NCBI GenBank assembly: GCA_030693065.1 | Contig: JAUYBL010000028.1 | Coordinates: forward strand, 1-44,241 | Reading direction: 5' to 3' | Source of the DNA: Methylococcaceae bacterium | GTDB lineage: Bacteria > Pseudomonadota > Gammaproteobacteria > Methylococcales > Methylomonadaceae | Length of the DNA: 44,241 nucleotides | In this document: positions 22,568 through 30,561 of the stretch, piece after piece | Position numbering within the stretch: the first letter of the stretch is position 1 | How the letters are laid out: each line of letters starts with the position of its first letter | Program-made: the position numbers and the translations under genes | Notes under the pieces: model-generated | Seen by the model: only the letters and a program-made list of their open reading frames with translations | Databases searched by the model: none | What the model was told of the DNA's origin: nothing

Positions 22568-23597
22568 TCAGAACCATAATTTGCCAGTCACATCAGTTAG
22601 TGAACTAGATAGCTCTGCACTGATAAATCAACGTATTGGTAGGGCTACCGTTTATCGCATGCAAATAAAACTGGTAACCGTTGCCGACTTACTAGACCTA
22701 AAAAGAATCAAGGAAGCTAGGCTGTATAAGGGGTTTGTGCATGCTGATGAAAATGGAAACCGGTATTCGGTTACCAGTTGGGAAGAATATTGTCGATTAG
22801 TCGAGGGTCGGTCACGCGAAGCTATTGATTTGGCTTTGGCAAATTTTGAAAAGCTTGGGCTGGAACTATTTGAAGCGCTGCAAGGTGTAGGGTTGGGGCC
22901 ACGCATTATGCGCGATATCCGCAGCTTGCCGGAAGATGATAGGCAGCTAATCGAGCAAGCCGCCCAAGCTGGCAGCAAAGAAGAGATTGTAGACTTGTTG
23001 GATGCCTTAGTGACAAAACATCACAAAGAGAAAGCCTTGCTAGAAGAGGAAGTTAGCAACCGCGACCAGAAAATAGAAAACCACGAAAAGCACTATCAAC
23101 AGCTTAGCGATAAGCATGAATTGGTAGAACGAGATCTGCACCGATTAACGCGCACTAAAAAGCCTGGCGAGCATGCGTACAACCCACGCACTTTTGAGGT
23201 CCGTCACGAGTCCGCAGCGCTGGAATATGGCTCCCGTGTTTATGTTGATGCGATTGAAGTGATGTATGACGCGGTGCTTGATGAGGATGCCTCAGCACAA
23301 GAGCGAGAGTTGCAGTTACATGCCATTGGCTTAGCGGCAGGGGGAATATTAGCCCGCGCAGAGAAGCTCTATGCCCGTGTAAAAGATGACCTAGGCGACT
23401 TGATGCCTATTAAGCCGCGCGGCGATTACATTCTTACCAATGAAGAAAAGGATCGACTAGACCAAAGCGTCAACATGATCGACATCAATTTCACCCGCAA
23501 AAAAAATAAGCGCGAGCTGGAGCGGGAAGAGGATAAGCCCACTAGCGCTGGCCGCCCCAAAGGCAGCAAGAATAAAAAAGGTAGCGATGATGAGTAA
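22560..23597 (+). CDS. Early-operon coiled-coil protein with AT-hook-like tail
   Basis: 345 residues from ATG 22560, chosen because AAGGAG lies at 22547-22552; an upstream in-frame start at 22536 lies inside the previous gene. The N-terminal third is globular. Residues about 150-205 are a charged coiled coil (LEEEVSNRDQKIENHEKHYQ). The C-terminus has AGRPKGSKNKKG, an AT-hook-like basic motif. This suggests DNA contact, perhaps linked to transposition. Family not recognised. Confidence 0.6.
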   Translation: MDSQNHNLPVTSVSELDSSALINQRIGRATVYRMQIKLVTVADLLDLKRIKEARLYKGFVHADENGNRYSVTSWEEYCRLVEGRSREAIDLALANFEKLGLELFEALQGVGLGPRIMRDIRSLPEDDRQLIEQAAQAGSKEEIVDLLDALVTKHHKEKALLEEEVSNRDQKIENHEKHYQQLSDKHELVERDLHRLTRTKKPGEHAYNPRTFEVRHESAALEYGSRVYVDAIEVMYDAVLDEDASAQERELQLHAIGLAAGGILARAEKLYARVKDDLGDLMPIKPRGDYILTNEEKDRLDQSVNMIDINFTRKKNKRELEREEDKPTSAGRPKGSKNKKGSDDE

Positions 23598-23991
23598 GCA
23601 CTTTTTCGACCAATACGATGATATGTACATCATTAATGAGTACCTAGCAAAACAAGCTTGGCCGGAACTGACTCCGGAGCAGCGGGTTAGTTATGCTGAT
23701 GATTTAGCAGTCCATGAGCTACCGACCCATATTGACTATGTAGGCGTGCGCAGCCACGTCCTGGTGGGTGATGATGCGCTGCTGGCATCGTTTGGGGATT
23801 GGGTTGATCCGGCGTTAGCAGCTGACATGATTATTTTGATGCTAAACGATCCAGACTTTGCTGATGCCGTAGCGGACGACGGGTTAAGCGTGTTTGTTCT
23901 GAGCGGCAGAAATGTTGTTAAGCACATTTCTGCCGAGCCTGAACGCCTGCGCAAAATCTTGATTGAATTGGCTAGTTGCACAGAGCTTTAG
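23587..23991 (+). CDS. Early-operon protein of unknown function
   Basis: 134 residues, acidic (many Asp, e.g. VGDDALLASFGDWVDPALAA), overlapping both neighbours. There is no signal peptide, membrane helix or recognised motif. Its place directly before transposase A is the only functional hint. Highly acidic small phage proteins can be DNA mimics, but nothing specific supports that here. Confidence 0.5.
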   Translation: MMSKHFFDQYDDMYIINEYLAKQAWPELTPEQRVSYADDLAVHELPTHIDYVGVRSHVLVGDDALLASFGDWVDPALAADMIILMLNDPDFADAVADDGLSVFVLSGRNVVKHISAEPERLRKILIELASCTEL

Positions 23992-23993
23992 TC

Positions 23994-25685
23994 ATGGCCT
24001 CCCAATTATTTACACGAAATACGGTGATGATAATGCCGGGTGATACACAACTCCCGCGCCCTGCGACACGTGCAGAGGTGATCCAGCTTAATGCACACCA
24101 AAAGTCCGAGTTTGATAAAGCCCCTAAACAAAAACAGCAAGACGCGCTTAATTGGGAGCAGGTTATTTGGGCGATTGACAGCATTAAAGGCTTGCGCGGC
24201 AGTTTAACAACTGCAGTAGATTTGTTTTTAGCGCGTGCGAAAGATGGCGACCTGGAACCAAAAACACTAAACCAGTTGGCAGCCGTGGCCGTAGGTAGTC
24301 GCGCCATGCCCTCCAGAACGACAGTGTTTGAAAAAATTGCGTCTTATAAAGACAAGGGCTTAGACGGCCTTATCAAGCAGCATAAAGGCAAAGTTAGGCA
24401 GGAGGGCGGTTGGGAAGGGTTGGCGCTGGAGCTTTACAGCCAGCCTAGCAAGCCGGACATATCTGCGGTACACCGCGCACTGATAAACCGTTACGGCATG
24501 TCATGCTCAATTGACCAGGTACGCAATTATCTGCGCGCCTTGCCTGCAACACTTGGGGCAATGTCACCGGCGCGCATTGGGCGTGATCTATACAAGCAGA
24601 CACAAACAAAATATATCGCCCGCTGCACAACCAATCTTTTGCCGGGCGATATTTATACGGCGGATGGCTATCGGGCCGATGTGTATCTGGCACACCCGGT
24701 AACCGGCGACATTTGGCGACCAGAAATAATGCATGTACTCGACCTTGAAAGCCGGTACCTAGTGGGTTATCGCATCATGGCGCACGAAAGCAGCTATGAC
24801 GTAATGATTGCCTGGGCCGAGATATTCGAGCGCTGGGATCATGTGCCGCCGCTGCTATATGTTGACAACGGCTCTGGCTATAAAAACCGACTTGCTGATG
24901 ATGAGATTGCAGGCTATTACCGCCGGGCTGGCGTGCAAGAGATTATCCATTCTTTACCAAAAAACCCACGTGGACACGGCCATATAGAGCGCTTTCATAG
25001 GATCGTTAAAGACCGTTTCCTGAAGCTTTGGAGGCCTGAGTTTTACTGCGGGCCTGACATGGCGTCAGACGTACTAAACAAAACGGTTAGCGACTGCAAA
25101 GCCAAGCGGATAACACCGCCATCGCTGGCTGAGTTTGTCGAGGCTTACGACCAGTGGCTGGTTGAATACCACAACGATAAGCATCCAGAAGACAAAAACA
25201 AAACGCACTTGTCGTCATGGTCTGCGTTGCAGCCGATTAGACCGCACGCCTCAGCACGCCAGATTGCTCGGCCTAGCGAAAAACGAATTGTTAGCAAGGC
25301 TAGCGTGCAGATCAATAACCGTCGTTATGTCCATGCAGATCTACATGCCTGGAACAACCTGCCGGTATTGGTTGAGGTGGACATTCTTACTGATAAAACA
25401 GCCGACATCCGCACGCTTAAAGGGGAGTTGATTTGTGAGGCCACGCTGGTCGAAAAAATAGGCATTGTCGGGGATTCGTTTTTACAGGACCAACGCAATA
25501 AAGCGCAGGTGGAAGCCACCAAGCGCCTGCAAAAGAAACTGGACGAACTCAATGCCCGCGCCGGGCTGGTGATCGATGTTGACTCAGTAGTCGATAACGC
25601 GCAAACCCTGATGCAACCCGCAACACCAGAATTACCCAACCTAACCCCCAGCGCTGATTTTAGCCTGGATGATTTTTTAAACTGA
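23994..25685 (+). CDS. Mu-type DDE transposase A
   Basis: 563 residues from ATG 23994 (a TTG at 23976 in the upstream gene is an alternative). An N-terminal HTH/end-binding region is followed by an rve-type catalytic core with D224 (IYTADGY), D291 (LLYVDNGSGY) and E332 (GHGHIERFHR). The D-D spacing of 67 equals that of Mu A. The Mu-type C-terminal beta domain and an acidic tail (DFSLDDFLN) follow. It carries out phage DNA integration and replicative transposition together with B. All catalytic residues are present and the frame is intact. Confidence 0.93.
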   Translation: MASQLFTRNTVMIMPGDTQLPRPATRAEVIQLNAHQKSEFDKAPKQKQQDALNWEQVIWAIDSIKGLRGSLTTAVDLFLARAKDGDLEPKTLNQLAAVAVGSRAMPSRTTVFEKIASYKDKGLDGLIKQHKGKVRQEGGWEGLALELYSQPSKPDISAVHRALINRYGMSCSIDQVRNYLRALPATLGAMSPARIGRDLYKQTQTKYIARCTTNLLPGDIYTADGYRADVYLAHPVTGDIWRPEIMHVLDLESRYLVGYRIMAHESSYDVMIAWAEIFERWDHVPPLLYVDNGSGYKNRLADDEIAGYYRRAGVQEIIHSLPKNPRGHGHIERFHRIVKDRFLKLWRPEFYCGPDMASDVLNKTVSDCKAKRITPPSLAEFVEAYDQWLVEYHNDKHPEDKNKTHLSSWSALQPIRPHASARQIARPSEKRIVSKASVQINNRRYVHADLHAWNNLPVLVEVDILTDKTADIRTLKGELICEATLVEKIGIVGDSFLQDQRNKAQVEATKRLQKKLDELNARAGLVIDVDSVVDNAQTLMQPATPELPNLTPSADFSLDDFLN

Positions 25686-25694
25686 GGATAAACC

Positions 25695-26642
25695 ATGTCT
25701 ACCAACTACCCAGAGCATTACAGCAGCGACGATGTCGCGCTGATTGAGCAGATTAAAACCTGGCTGGCTGAGCACAGCTACACACAAGCGGCGCTGGCCC
25801 GGCTATCTCGCGTCTCTGCCAGCAGCCTTAACCAGATCATCAAGGGCAGCTATGCCACCTCGCCCGGCAAGTTGTTGATCAACGTAGTCAATGCTATGCA
25901 ACACGCAGAAGAGGCCGAGACCGACGCGGTAGCGCCGGTTGAAACCAGCGTCTACCGGCTGGCGATGACGGCGTTTCAGATGGCCCGGCGTAACCGCAAC
26001 TTTAGTGTATTGAGTGCCCATGTCGGCACCGGTAAAACCTTTGCAGCGCGCCATTACCAACGCATTACCCCGAACACCTATTTGATTGAGGCTACGCCTA
26101 CCATGACCATGCAGGGCTTAATCAAGATGCTGACGCGCTTAGTGACCGGTGCGGATGGTAAAGGCTCGATTGATGACAAGTTTCGGCAGGTGATCGATAG
26201 CTTAGCCAACACCGATAGCCTGTTGATTGTCGATGAGGCAGAGACCTTAACCCCGCACGTACTGCATACGCTGCGCCGGGTACGGGACTTGGCAAACATC
26301 GGTGTGGCGCTATGCGGTACCGAGTACCTGAGCGGCATTATTAAGCCAGTCCACGGCCAGTTTGATCAGATCCGCAGCCGCACACTGTTTTGGCCGGAGA
26401 CCGTAACCAAAATCACCATTGAGGATGCCGCCGCCCTGGTGCAAACCGCCTTTGGCACTGAGGAGGTGCCGGACGATGTCATTGCCCGCCTGTATGCCTA
26501 CAGCAAAGGCAGTGCGCGGATGCTGGTAGAGGGGCTGATTTCAGCGGTTAAACAATTGCGCCAGGGGCGGGAGTTGTCGGTTGAGATGGTGGATTTTGTC
26601 GCTGTTAAAGGCATGAGCTTACAAGCGCTGGCTAAGGCCTAG
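25695..26642 (+). CDS. Mu B-like transposition AAA+ ATPase
   Basis: 315 residues. An N-terminal HTH (QAALARLSRVSASSLNQIIK) precedes an AAA+ core with Walker A HVGTGKT (about 109-115) and Walker B SLLIVDEAE (D180, E181). A C-terminal helical domain ends the protein. This is the order in Mu B, which selects target DNA, gives target immunity and activates A. It starts 9 bp after the transposase stop. Confidence 0.92.
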   Translation: MSTNYPEHYSSDDVALIEQIKTWLAEHSYTQAALARLSRVSASSLNQIIKGSYATSPGKLLINVVNAMQHAEEAETDAVAPVETSVYRLAMTAFQMARRNRNFSVLSAHVGTGKTFAARHYQRITPNTYLIEATPTMTMQGLIKMLTRLVTGADGKGSIDDKFRQVIDSLANTDSLLIVDEAETLTPHVLHTLRRVRDLANIGVALCGTEYLSGIIKPVHGQFDQIRSRTLFWPETVTKITIEDAAALVQTAFGTEEVPDDVIARLYAYSKGSARMLVEGLISAVKQLRQGRELSVEMVDFVAVKGMSLQALAKA

Positions 26643-26650
26643 GAGGGATT

Positions 26651-26857
26651 ATGAGCATATTTACTATCACATTAGAGGACAACGACAAGGGCGTTTTAGT
26701 TAAGGCTCATGTCACCCACACCCCAGAGCAAATGCTGTCTGGCAATACCCGCACAGCCGCAACGCAAATAGGCACCGAGTTAATCAGCATGGTCGATCAA
26801 CTCGAAACCGCCATGAGTCAGTTGCCTGCTCCGGCACCAAAACCACTACGCCACTAG
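26651..26857 (+). CDS. Small early-operon protein
   Basis: 68 residues, preceded by TAGGAGGG. It has a short beta-rich N-terminus (MSIFTITLEDNDKGVLVKAH) and a helical C-terminus ending in a Pro-rich tail. No family is recognised. It lies between the B ATPase gene and a membrane protein gene in the early operon. Confidence 0.55.
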   Translation: MSIFTITLEDNDKGVLVKAHVTHTPEQMLSGNTRTAATQIGTELISMVDQLETAMSQLPAPAPKPLRH

Positions 26858-26866
26858 GAGAATCCC

Positions 26867-27094
26867 ATGTTTACTCACCGTAGACCAGCTGACTACACGA
26901 TCGACCAGCTCCGCAAGAGCCTGGATGCCAATCACAACTTTATCAGCAAGCAGATGTGGGAGCTGCACTGGACAAAGTGGCGCTTGCGGATTGCCCACAT
27001 CGGGCTTGTGACGCTGTCGATTACCCTGGCTATTGTTATTTACTGTTGGCTACAGGGTACAGCGCCGGAAGCCCTAGCGGTCTGCACGCTATGA
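26867..27094 (+). CDS. Small single-span membrane protein in the early operon
   Basis: 75 residues with AGGAGAATCCC before the ATG. A charged N-terminal half is followed by one membrane helix (about 46-66, IGLVTLSITLAIVIYCWLQG). Its stop overlaps the next start (CTATGA). In Mu the corresponding region holds kil and other host-directed genes, but no homology is recognised. Confidence 0.5.
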   Translation: MFTHRRPADYTIDQLRKSLDANHNFISKQMWELHWTKWRLRIAHIGLVTLSITLAIVIYCWLQGTAPEALAVCTL

Positions 27095-27645
27095 CCAACG
27101 CCTGCACCATCCCCTGTCCGTATTGCAATAAGGATGTCGACATCATCCAAGGGATGGAGATGTTGGCGGGCAATGAATGGACGGAGCTGCTTAACAGCTT
27201 ACCCAACTCTGTCATCGGTGCGTTGCTACGATATTTGGAGCTGTTTAAACCGCTTAAACAAGAGCTGCGCTGGAGCCGTCGGGTGGTGTTAACCGCTGAA
27301 TTAGTACCGATGATGAAAGCCGCCCAGGTCAAACGCAACGGTATTACCTACGCCGCCCCGCTGCCCATGTGGGAAGCGGAAATGATGAAGCTGGTAGTTA
27401 ATCGCCCGGCAACGTTAGTGCTACCACTAAAAAGCAACGGCTATTTGCTGAGCATGATCGCCGGGCGCGGCGAGCAAGCGGCCGCTAAGTTGGAGCAAGA
27501 GGCCATCGAGCAAAAACGCAATAAAAGCAACGTTGGCGGCGGGCTGGTAGCCGTTGCCGAGCTGCAGCAAAAAGCCGCCAGCAAACCGCCCGACGGCTGG
27601 CGGGGCAATGTTAAAAAAACTAATCAATCAACCACAACGGAGTAA
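27091..27645 (+). CDS. Early-operon protein with N-terminal zinc-knuckle-like CPYC
   Basis: 184 residues from ATG 27091, coupled to the preceding gene. CTIPCPYCNKDVDI at the N-terminus offers three cysteines for metal or DNA contact. The middle is helical, and the C-terminal 50 residues are basic and Gln/Ala-rich. A longer frame upstream (from 26956) lies inside the preceding gene and is not used. It may be a DNA-binding accessory protein. Family not recognised. Confidence 0.55.
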   Translation: MTNACTIPCPYCNKDVDIIQGMEMLAGNEWTELLNSLPNSVIGALLRYLELFKPLKQELRWSRRVVLTAELVPMMKAAQVKRNGITYAAPLPMWEAEMMKLVVNRPATLVLPLKSNGYLLSMIAGRGEQAAAKLEQEAIEQKRNKSNVGGGLVAVAELQQKAASKPPDGWRGNVKKTNQSTTTE

Positions 27646-27650
27646 CAACA

Positions 27651-28202
27651 ATGACTGCAACAACCATCAACCCTGACGATTTAACCGAGCAACAATTGCA
27701 AGATTTGCTGGCGAAAAAGCTTAACCAAAAAGCCAACGATCGTAACGCCTATAAAACCATCGTTGCTGACACGGTGCCACAAGCGGTGGCGCTGCTGCGC
27801 AAAACCAGCGACGACTTAACCGATGTTAAAGCGCATATCTTTAACCTGTTTCGCGATGTGCTGACGCTAAAAGCCAGCGTGTACAACATCAAGGATCAAC
27901 AGCAAACCCATACCTTTAGCGACGACCAGCACAGCATTACCATCGGCTACCGCGTTAACGACAGCTGGGACGACACTTGCCATAGCGGCGTGCAAAAAGT
28001 TAACGAGTTTATAAAGTCGCTGGCTACCGATGCCGACTCAGCAAAGCTGGTTAATACTATTTTTCGGCTGCTGAAAAAAGATGCCAAAGGCAACCTGCGG
28101 GCCAGCCGGGTAATTGAGCTGCAAAAAATGGCGGACGAATTTAACAGCGCCGAGTTTAAAGACGGTGTGGACACACCACCAAAGCGGCAATGGCAAGGCT
28201 GA
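27651..28202 (+). CDS. DUF3164 protein, truncated at the prophage-host junction
   Basis: The frame has 183 codons, but only the first 175 are phage-derived. Codons 176-183 (PPKRQWQG) and the stop are read from the CCACCAA repeat and the antisense strand of the host permease gene. The body (LRKTSDDLTDVKAHIFNLFRD; TIGYRVNDSWDD; KKDAKGNLRASRVIELQKMA) is the DUF3164 family found in early operons of transposable phages. Intact members usually continue with a conserved C-terminal stretch after the GVD region, missing here. The product may still fold, but its function (unknown even in intact phages) is doubtful. Confidence 0.8.
   Translation: MTATTINPDDLTEQQLQDLLAKKLNQKANDRNAYKTIVADTVPQAVALLRKTSDDLTDVKAHIFNLFRDVLTLKASVYNIKDQQQTHTFSDDQHSITIGYRVNDSWDDTCHSGVQKVNEFIKSLATDADSAKLVNTIFRLLKKDAKGNLRASRVIELQKMADEFNSAEFKDGVDTPPKRQWQG
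28176..28182. repeat. 7-bp direct repeat at the right junction of the prophage segment
   Basis: CCACCAA, identical to 11374-11380. Left of it is phage DUF3164 sequence ending in ...GACACA, right of it host permease sequence. If the true duplication is the 5 bp CCACC, the phage side ends in CA, as Mu-type ends do, but the other side then starts AAGTAGG and lacks the expected TG. Confidence 0.7.
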
Positions 28203-29153
28203 GGTAAATTGCCCGGATGCCAGATGAGTCAGATGCATGCCCCGATATAAACCGCTGACACTAAGAGCAATACCCGCTAGAGCAATCAGTGTTAGGGGTA
28301 ACGCTCTGTAATCGTAATTCCATACTTCCATCAGCCCTATCGACGCGGCTAGGATCAGAGCGGAGCTGATGCCTTTACTCAACATTTCCGAGTAATGTTG
28401 CCGGAATAAAATACCCATAGAAATTTGCAGGGCCGGATGCAAGCGATTCCAAAAACGTGACGCCAGCTGAATACCTATCGCATTCCTCAGCCTGATCAAT
28501 CTCTTGACCGGCAGCAATGGAAGTTGTCCCAATATTGCGGCTGTGGCTATGACACACAGCACCGACATTAGAATAATTTTCGGCTGCAGCGCCGATATGC
28601 CCAAAGCGCTTGCCAACAACAGATTGGCCGGTAGCATTATCCAAAGCGCATAGCTGCGATCCAGTACAGCAAGTTGCGTCGCGAGAAACAACAAGGTCAT
28701 CACCAGCAAATACAAATAATCGACTAATAACACATCAATCGCCGTCTCGCGCATACCAAAAAAGACGCCTGTAACGACTATCATCAATAATAACGGGCTA
28801 TCCGCAAGCAACAGCACAACTAGGTTGATACGGCGAAGTATGGCTTGTGACAAGGGCAGCGATTGTGCGTACTGCATAAACGCACCGCCACAGATATGCT
28901 CGCGTTGCATTGATGCCCAAACCGCCCAGAATATCTGGAGCATGACGATATAAATAAACCGCCACCAAAAATCATGTCCAGTAGAAAGCAGAACGGAAAA
29001 AGGTAAAACAGCGATGTCTACCAACGGTCCGGGCCCGCCTAAAGGTTGCAGTAGTGAAATTGCCAAAATAATGACTTGCCAGCGACGCAACAGCAGACGC
29101 ACTGTGGCAACGGTGTACCAACGTAAGCGATAGCTTATGATTAACGATTCCAA
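28176..29153 (-). pseudogene. 5' part of the split ABC transporter permease gene
   Basis: 326 codons of a membrane protein with about ten hydrophobic segments (e.g. LYLLVMTLLFLATQLAVL; ALILAASIGLMEVW), cut after LPLPLWW. Beyond this the frame continues by chance into antisense phage DNA. The rest of the gene is at 11134-11373. The joined product would be 405 residues, a permease for the ATPase at 10492-11124. The start appears to be TTG at 29153, 17 bp after the aminotransferase stop, so the three genes may once have been one operon. The insertion should inactivate it. Confidence 0.85.
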
Positions 29154-29170
29154 TGCTGGGCTATAACAAA

Positions 29171-30325
29171 TTACACTTTAGTTAAAATTGCCGCGGCTTT
29201 TTCCAAGGTTTCTTGTTTTTTAGCAAAACAAAAGCGCAACACTTTATTATCGAGTTGCTGCTGGTAAAAAACCGACACGGGAATTGAGGCAATGCCAAAT
29301 CCCTTGGTTAAGCGCAGGGCGTAATCGGTGTCTTTTTCATCGCTTAAATGTTGATAATTTAACAACTGAAAATAAGTACCGGCCGCGGGCACAAATTCAA
29401 ATTTAGAGTCCTTAATCAACTCGATAAAATAATCACGTTTTTGCTGATAAAAATTGCCCAGCTCTAAGTAATGACTTTTTTGTGTTAAGTATTCCGCCAA
29501 CGCAAACTGAGCAGGCGTATTGGTACAAAACACCAAAAATTGATGCACTTTTCTGAATTCCGCCATTAAATTTTGCGGTGCAACGCAATAGCCGATTTTC
29601 CAGCCGGTGGCGTGGAATGTTTTACCGAATGAAGAAATGATAAGGCTGCGTTCAGCTAATGCCGGATAACGGACAACGCTTTGATGTTGCAGCCCGTCAA
29701 AAATAATGTGTTCGTACACTTCATCGCTAATAATCACGATGTCTGTGCCTTTGGTTACTTCTTCCAGCTTGATCAAATCAGCCGCACTCAGCACCGTCCC
29801 GGTGGGATTGTGCGGGGTATTGATGATGATCATCCGGGTATGCAGGTTGATTGCTTGTTTTACCTGTTGCCAATCAATCGTATAAGCAGGCGCTTGCAAC
29901 TGCAGATGGATAGTCTTGCCGCCATTTAACTCAATGGCCGGTTCATAACTGTCGTAAGCCGGATCAAAAATAATGACTTCATCGCCTGCACGGATAATTG
30001 CAGTAATCGCTGTATAAATGGCCTGCGTGGCACCGGCAGTAATGGTGATTTCCTGCTCAGGATCATAGTTTGCGCCATACAAACTTTGGGTTTTCTCCGC
30101 CAATACTTCCCTAAGACTGATGATGCCAGCCATGGGGGCATATTGATTGTGCCCAGCTTGCATGTATTTGTAGACCAACGCAGGTAGTTCCGGATCACAA
30201 TCAAAATCGGGAAAACCTTGCGAAAGATTGATGGCATGGTGATCGGCTGCCAGCTTACTCATCACACTGAAAATGGTGGTGCCGACATTGGGCAGCTTGC
30301 TGGTAAGTGAATTTAGATAATGCAT
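29171..30325 (-). CDS. Class I/II PLP aminotransferase (methionine aminotransferase-like)
   Basis: 384-residue fold-type I aminotransferase. Recognisable elements are INLSQGFPDFD, QYAPMAGI, NTPHNPTG (N173), SDEVYEH (D201, Y204) and the Schiff-base lysine K235 in SSFGKTFHATGWKIGY. The sequence is of the YbdL/kynurenine aminotransferase subgroup, which acts on methionine, glutamine or aromatic amino acids and can serve methionine salvage. No salvage genes are adjacent, so the substrate is open. Length is normal for the family. Confidence 0.88.
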   Translation of the reverse strand: MHYLNSLTSKLPNVGTTIFSVMSKLAADHHAINLSQGFPDFDCDPELPALVYKYMQAGHNQYAPMAGIISLREVLAEKTQSLYGANYDPEQEITITAGATQAIYTAITAIIRAGDEVIIFDPAYDSYEPAIELNGGKTIHLQLQAPAYTIDWQQVKQAINLHTRMIIINTPHNPTGTVLSAADLIKLEEVTKGTDIVIISDEVYEHIIFDGLQHQSVVRYPALAERSLIISSFGKTFHATGWKIGYCVAPQNLMAEFRKVHQFLVFCTNTPAQFALAEYLTQKSHYLELGNFYQQKRDYFIELIKDSKFEFVPAAGTYFQLLNYQHLSDEKDTDYALRLTKGFGIASIPVSVFYQQQLDNKVLRFCFAKKQETLEKAAAILTKV

Positions 30326-30386
30326 AGGGATGTTTTTAAAAGTTAAAGCGCTAGCAAATTGAAATTGAGGACCTCTAAAAATTGCA

Positions 30387-30505
30387 CTTCGACAAGCTCA
30401 GTACCCACAGGGCATAAATGCGAACGGTGGTTTATTTAATCAATAACTTATCCGTTCGTGCTCGACTGAATGGATGCAGGAGCAGTTGCCGAGAGCTTGT
30501 CGAAG
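30387..30505. repeat. Palindromic intergenic repeat, copy 1
   Basis: Outer arms CTTCGACAAGCTC (30387-30399) and GAGCTTGTCGAAG (30493-30505) are perfect complements. Inner arms CGAACGG (30421-30427) and CCGTTCG (30452-30458) also pair. The element shares CAGTACCCACAGGGCATAAA and CAGTTGCCGAGAGCTTGTCG with the larger copy at 41629-41863, so it is a dispersed chromosomal repeat. It occupies most of the 235-bp gap here. Confidence 0.75.
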
Positions 30506-30561
30506 CATGAGCGGAGTTTAGATTTCCTGAAGGTAACTATCTGTTAACAAGCAGATGCGGA

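Larger units (their letters stand above)
11381..28175. mobile_element. Truncated BcepMu-type transposable prophage segment in an ABC permease gene
   Basis: About 16.8 kb of phage sequence lies between the two CCACCAA copies. The early genes (gp16-type regulator, DDE transposase A, ATPase B, DUF3164) run right. The late genes (DUF4406, spanins, terminases, DUF935 portal, gpF, gpG) run left, with the repressor between, which is the BcepMu-like layout. Missing are head protease, scaffold, major capsid, all tail genes, an identifiable endolysin and the distal early genes. No TG...CA terminal inverted repeats were found at the junctions. All phage genes except the cut DUF3164 gene are open. It may be a captured fragment or a reduced element. 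Confidence 0.85.

Noticed and set aside
11374-28182. Integrase-type att core for the CCACCAA repeat
   Set aside because: No tyrosine or serine integrase gene is present in the segment; the only recombinase is a Mu-type DDE transposase, which leaves 5-bp target duplications.
28038-29153. 371-residue permease gene as an intact gene
   Set aside because: The last ~45 codons are antisense to the phage DUF3164 gene. The host part ends at the CCACCAA repeat.
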